Of a stretch of DNA of 16,544 nucleotides, positions 16,122 to 16,544 are shown in pieces. Within the stretch, counting starts at the first letter, position 1; each line of letters begins with the position of its first letter. The translations under genes and the position numbers were made by a program. A model generated the notes under the pieces. It was not told the origin of the DNA. It worked only from the letters and a program-made list of their open reading frames with translations, and made no database searches. The DNA is from an uncultured bacterium (lineage in GTDB: Bacteria; Bacteroidota; Bacteroidia; Bacteroidales; Bacteroidaceae): contig CAJMQT010000040.1 in assembly GCA_905215655.1 (NCBI GenBank), positions 1 through 16,544 on the forward strand. The letters are read 5' to 3'.

Positions 16122-16160
16122 TTCACCGTAACGAGCTGTCTACATGCACTTTACCGTGAA
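16122..16160. repeat. Imperfect inverted repeat TTCACCGTAA ... TTACCGTGAA
   Basis: TTCACCGTAA (16122-16131) and TTACCGTGAA (16151-16160) are inverted copies with one mismatch, separated by 19 nt. A related half-site TTCACCGCAT lies at 16210-16219. It could be a dispersed intergenic repeat, a protein-binding site or a structured RNA; nothing in the sequence decides between these. Confidence 0.45.
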
Positions 16161-16343
16161 GGATGAAAAACACTATGCACGAACACACGAACGGCGGAGA
16201 CATCATCATTCACCGCATCTTACTGTCACGCAACGACTTACACACCCGTTAAGGTGTGAAACACGATTTGGAAAAATCTTTTTTGGTAGTTAAGGAGTAT
16301 CGGAAAAACACCACATTGCTTTTTAACCTGCATTCAGTTTACC

Positions 16344-16453
16344 AAAAGACCGCATTTTACATTGCAAAAGACCGCAATTTACTCGATAAAAGACGGCATT
16401 TTACATTGCAAAAGGTTATCTATTGAAATGTAAAAGATATGATTTTATTGATG
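16344..16453 (+). repeat. Tandem array of 22-bp units (array B)
   Basis: Five units of exactly 22 bp start at 16344, 16366, 16388, 16410 and 16432. Each begins AAAAG. Units 1 and 3 are nearly identical (AAAAGAC, C or G, then GCATTTTACATTGC); units 4 and 5 are degenerate. A weaker unit may precede them at 16322. There are no unique spacers, so it is not a CRISPR. It shares period, orientation and consensus with the array at 10258-10389. Confidence 0.85.
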
Positions 16454-16484
16454 TCCGGTAAATAACTACAATGTTTAATTCCTA

Positions 16485-16544
16485 TTAATTACGCGAGTTC
16501 GGGATAATTTTGTTTAGAAGAGCGTCAATTGTGCCGTATTCTCC
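16485..16544 (-). CDS. Possible 3' end of an unidentified gene entering from the right edge (partial)
   Basis: On the minus strand, the last 60 bases give an open frame of 19 residues (GEYGTIDALLNKIIPNSRN) ending in TAA at 16485-16487. The composition looks protein-like, but a frame this short is open by chance fairly often. I do not recognise the family. If real, its stop lies about 30 bases from the 22-bp array. Confidence 0.3.
   Translation of the reverse strand, partial: GEYGTIDALLNKIIPNSRN

Larger units (their letters stand above)
15869..16484. other. AT-rich non-coding region downstream of the helicase gene
   Basis: No protein-coding or RNA gene was recognised. It starts with low-complexity AT-rich repeats (15868-15910), continues with about 200 bases of featureless AT-rich DNA, then an imperfect inverted repeat (16122-16160), a small 6-bp hairpin (CACACC/GGTGTG, 16241-16258), and the second 22-bp-unit array (16344-16453). 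No clear intrinsic terminator for the helicase gene was found. Confidence 0.7.

Overview
The window reads as a chromosomal segment of a Bacteroidota, most likely a Prevotella-like member of the Bacteroidales. The clues are a giant GLUG-repeat surface protein with a C-terminal tail like a type IX secretion signal, a Bacteroidetes-type -7 promoter element (TAnnTTTG), A-rich translation starts without clear Shine-Dalgarno sequences, a DsbD with a fused C-terminal thioredoxin domain, and short dispersed repeats in the intergenic DNA. The assignment rests on recognition of protein families and motifs; no database search was run.

Left part, minus strand (39-9987). A 2065-residue exported protein (39-6236) is built from three beta-solenoid modules of GLUG-type repeats. 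Its leader (6237-6543) carries a perfect 10-bp inverted repeat next to the start codon. A strong terminator hairpin with an 18-bp perfect stem (6545-6599) separates it from an upstream two-gene operon. That operon encodes an L-cysteine desulfidase/UPF0597-family Fe-S enzyme (8692-9987) and a DsbD-type thiol:disulfide interchange protein (6680-8692). The two genes are joined by a TAATG stop/start overlap. One releases sulfide from cysteine and the other moves reducing power across the membrane, so a shared thiol or cysteine role is plausible but inferred.

Middle (9988-10755). About 770 bases without a convincing gene separate the divergent halves. They hold a 17-bp tandem duplication, a degenerate array of 22-bp units (10258-10389), and a good promoter -7 box (10695-10702) reading rightwards.

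Right part, plus strand (10756-15868). Three genes follow: a truncated DUF1016/YhcG N-terminal fragment that looks like a decayed gene; an unusual fusion of a YqiA/YcfP-type alpha/beta hydrolase to a 5'-nucleotidase-C-like HAD domain whose catalytic aspartates are partly lost; and a 1186-residue Dna2-like protein with a PD-(D/E)XK nuclease followed by a UPF1/Dna2-type SF1 helicase. The start codon of the helicase gene is flanked by two inverted copies of a 30-bp GC-rich palindromic repeat, one of which is translated in frame.

Right edge (15869-16544). This is AT-rich non-coding DNA with an imperfect inverted repeat and a second array of the same 22-bp units in the same orientation (16344-16453). 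It may also include the last 19 codons of a gene entering from the right on the minus strand. The two related 22-bp arrays bracket the three plus-strand genes, and this is the most unusual architecture in the window.
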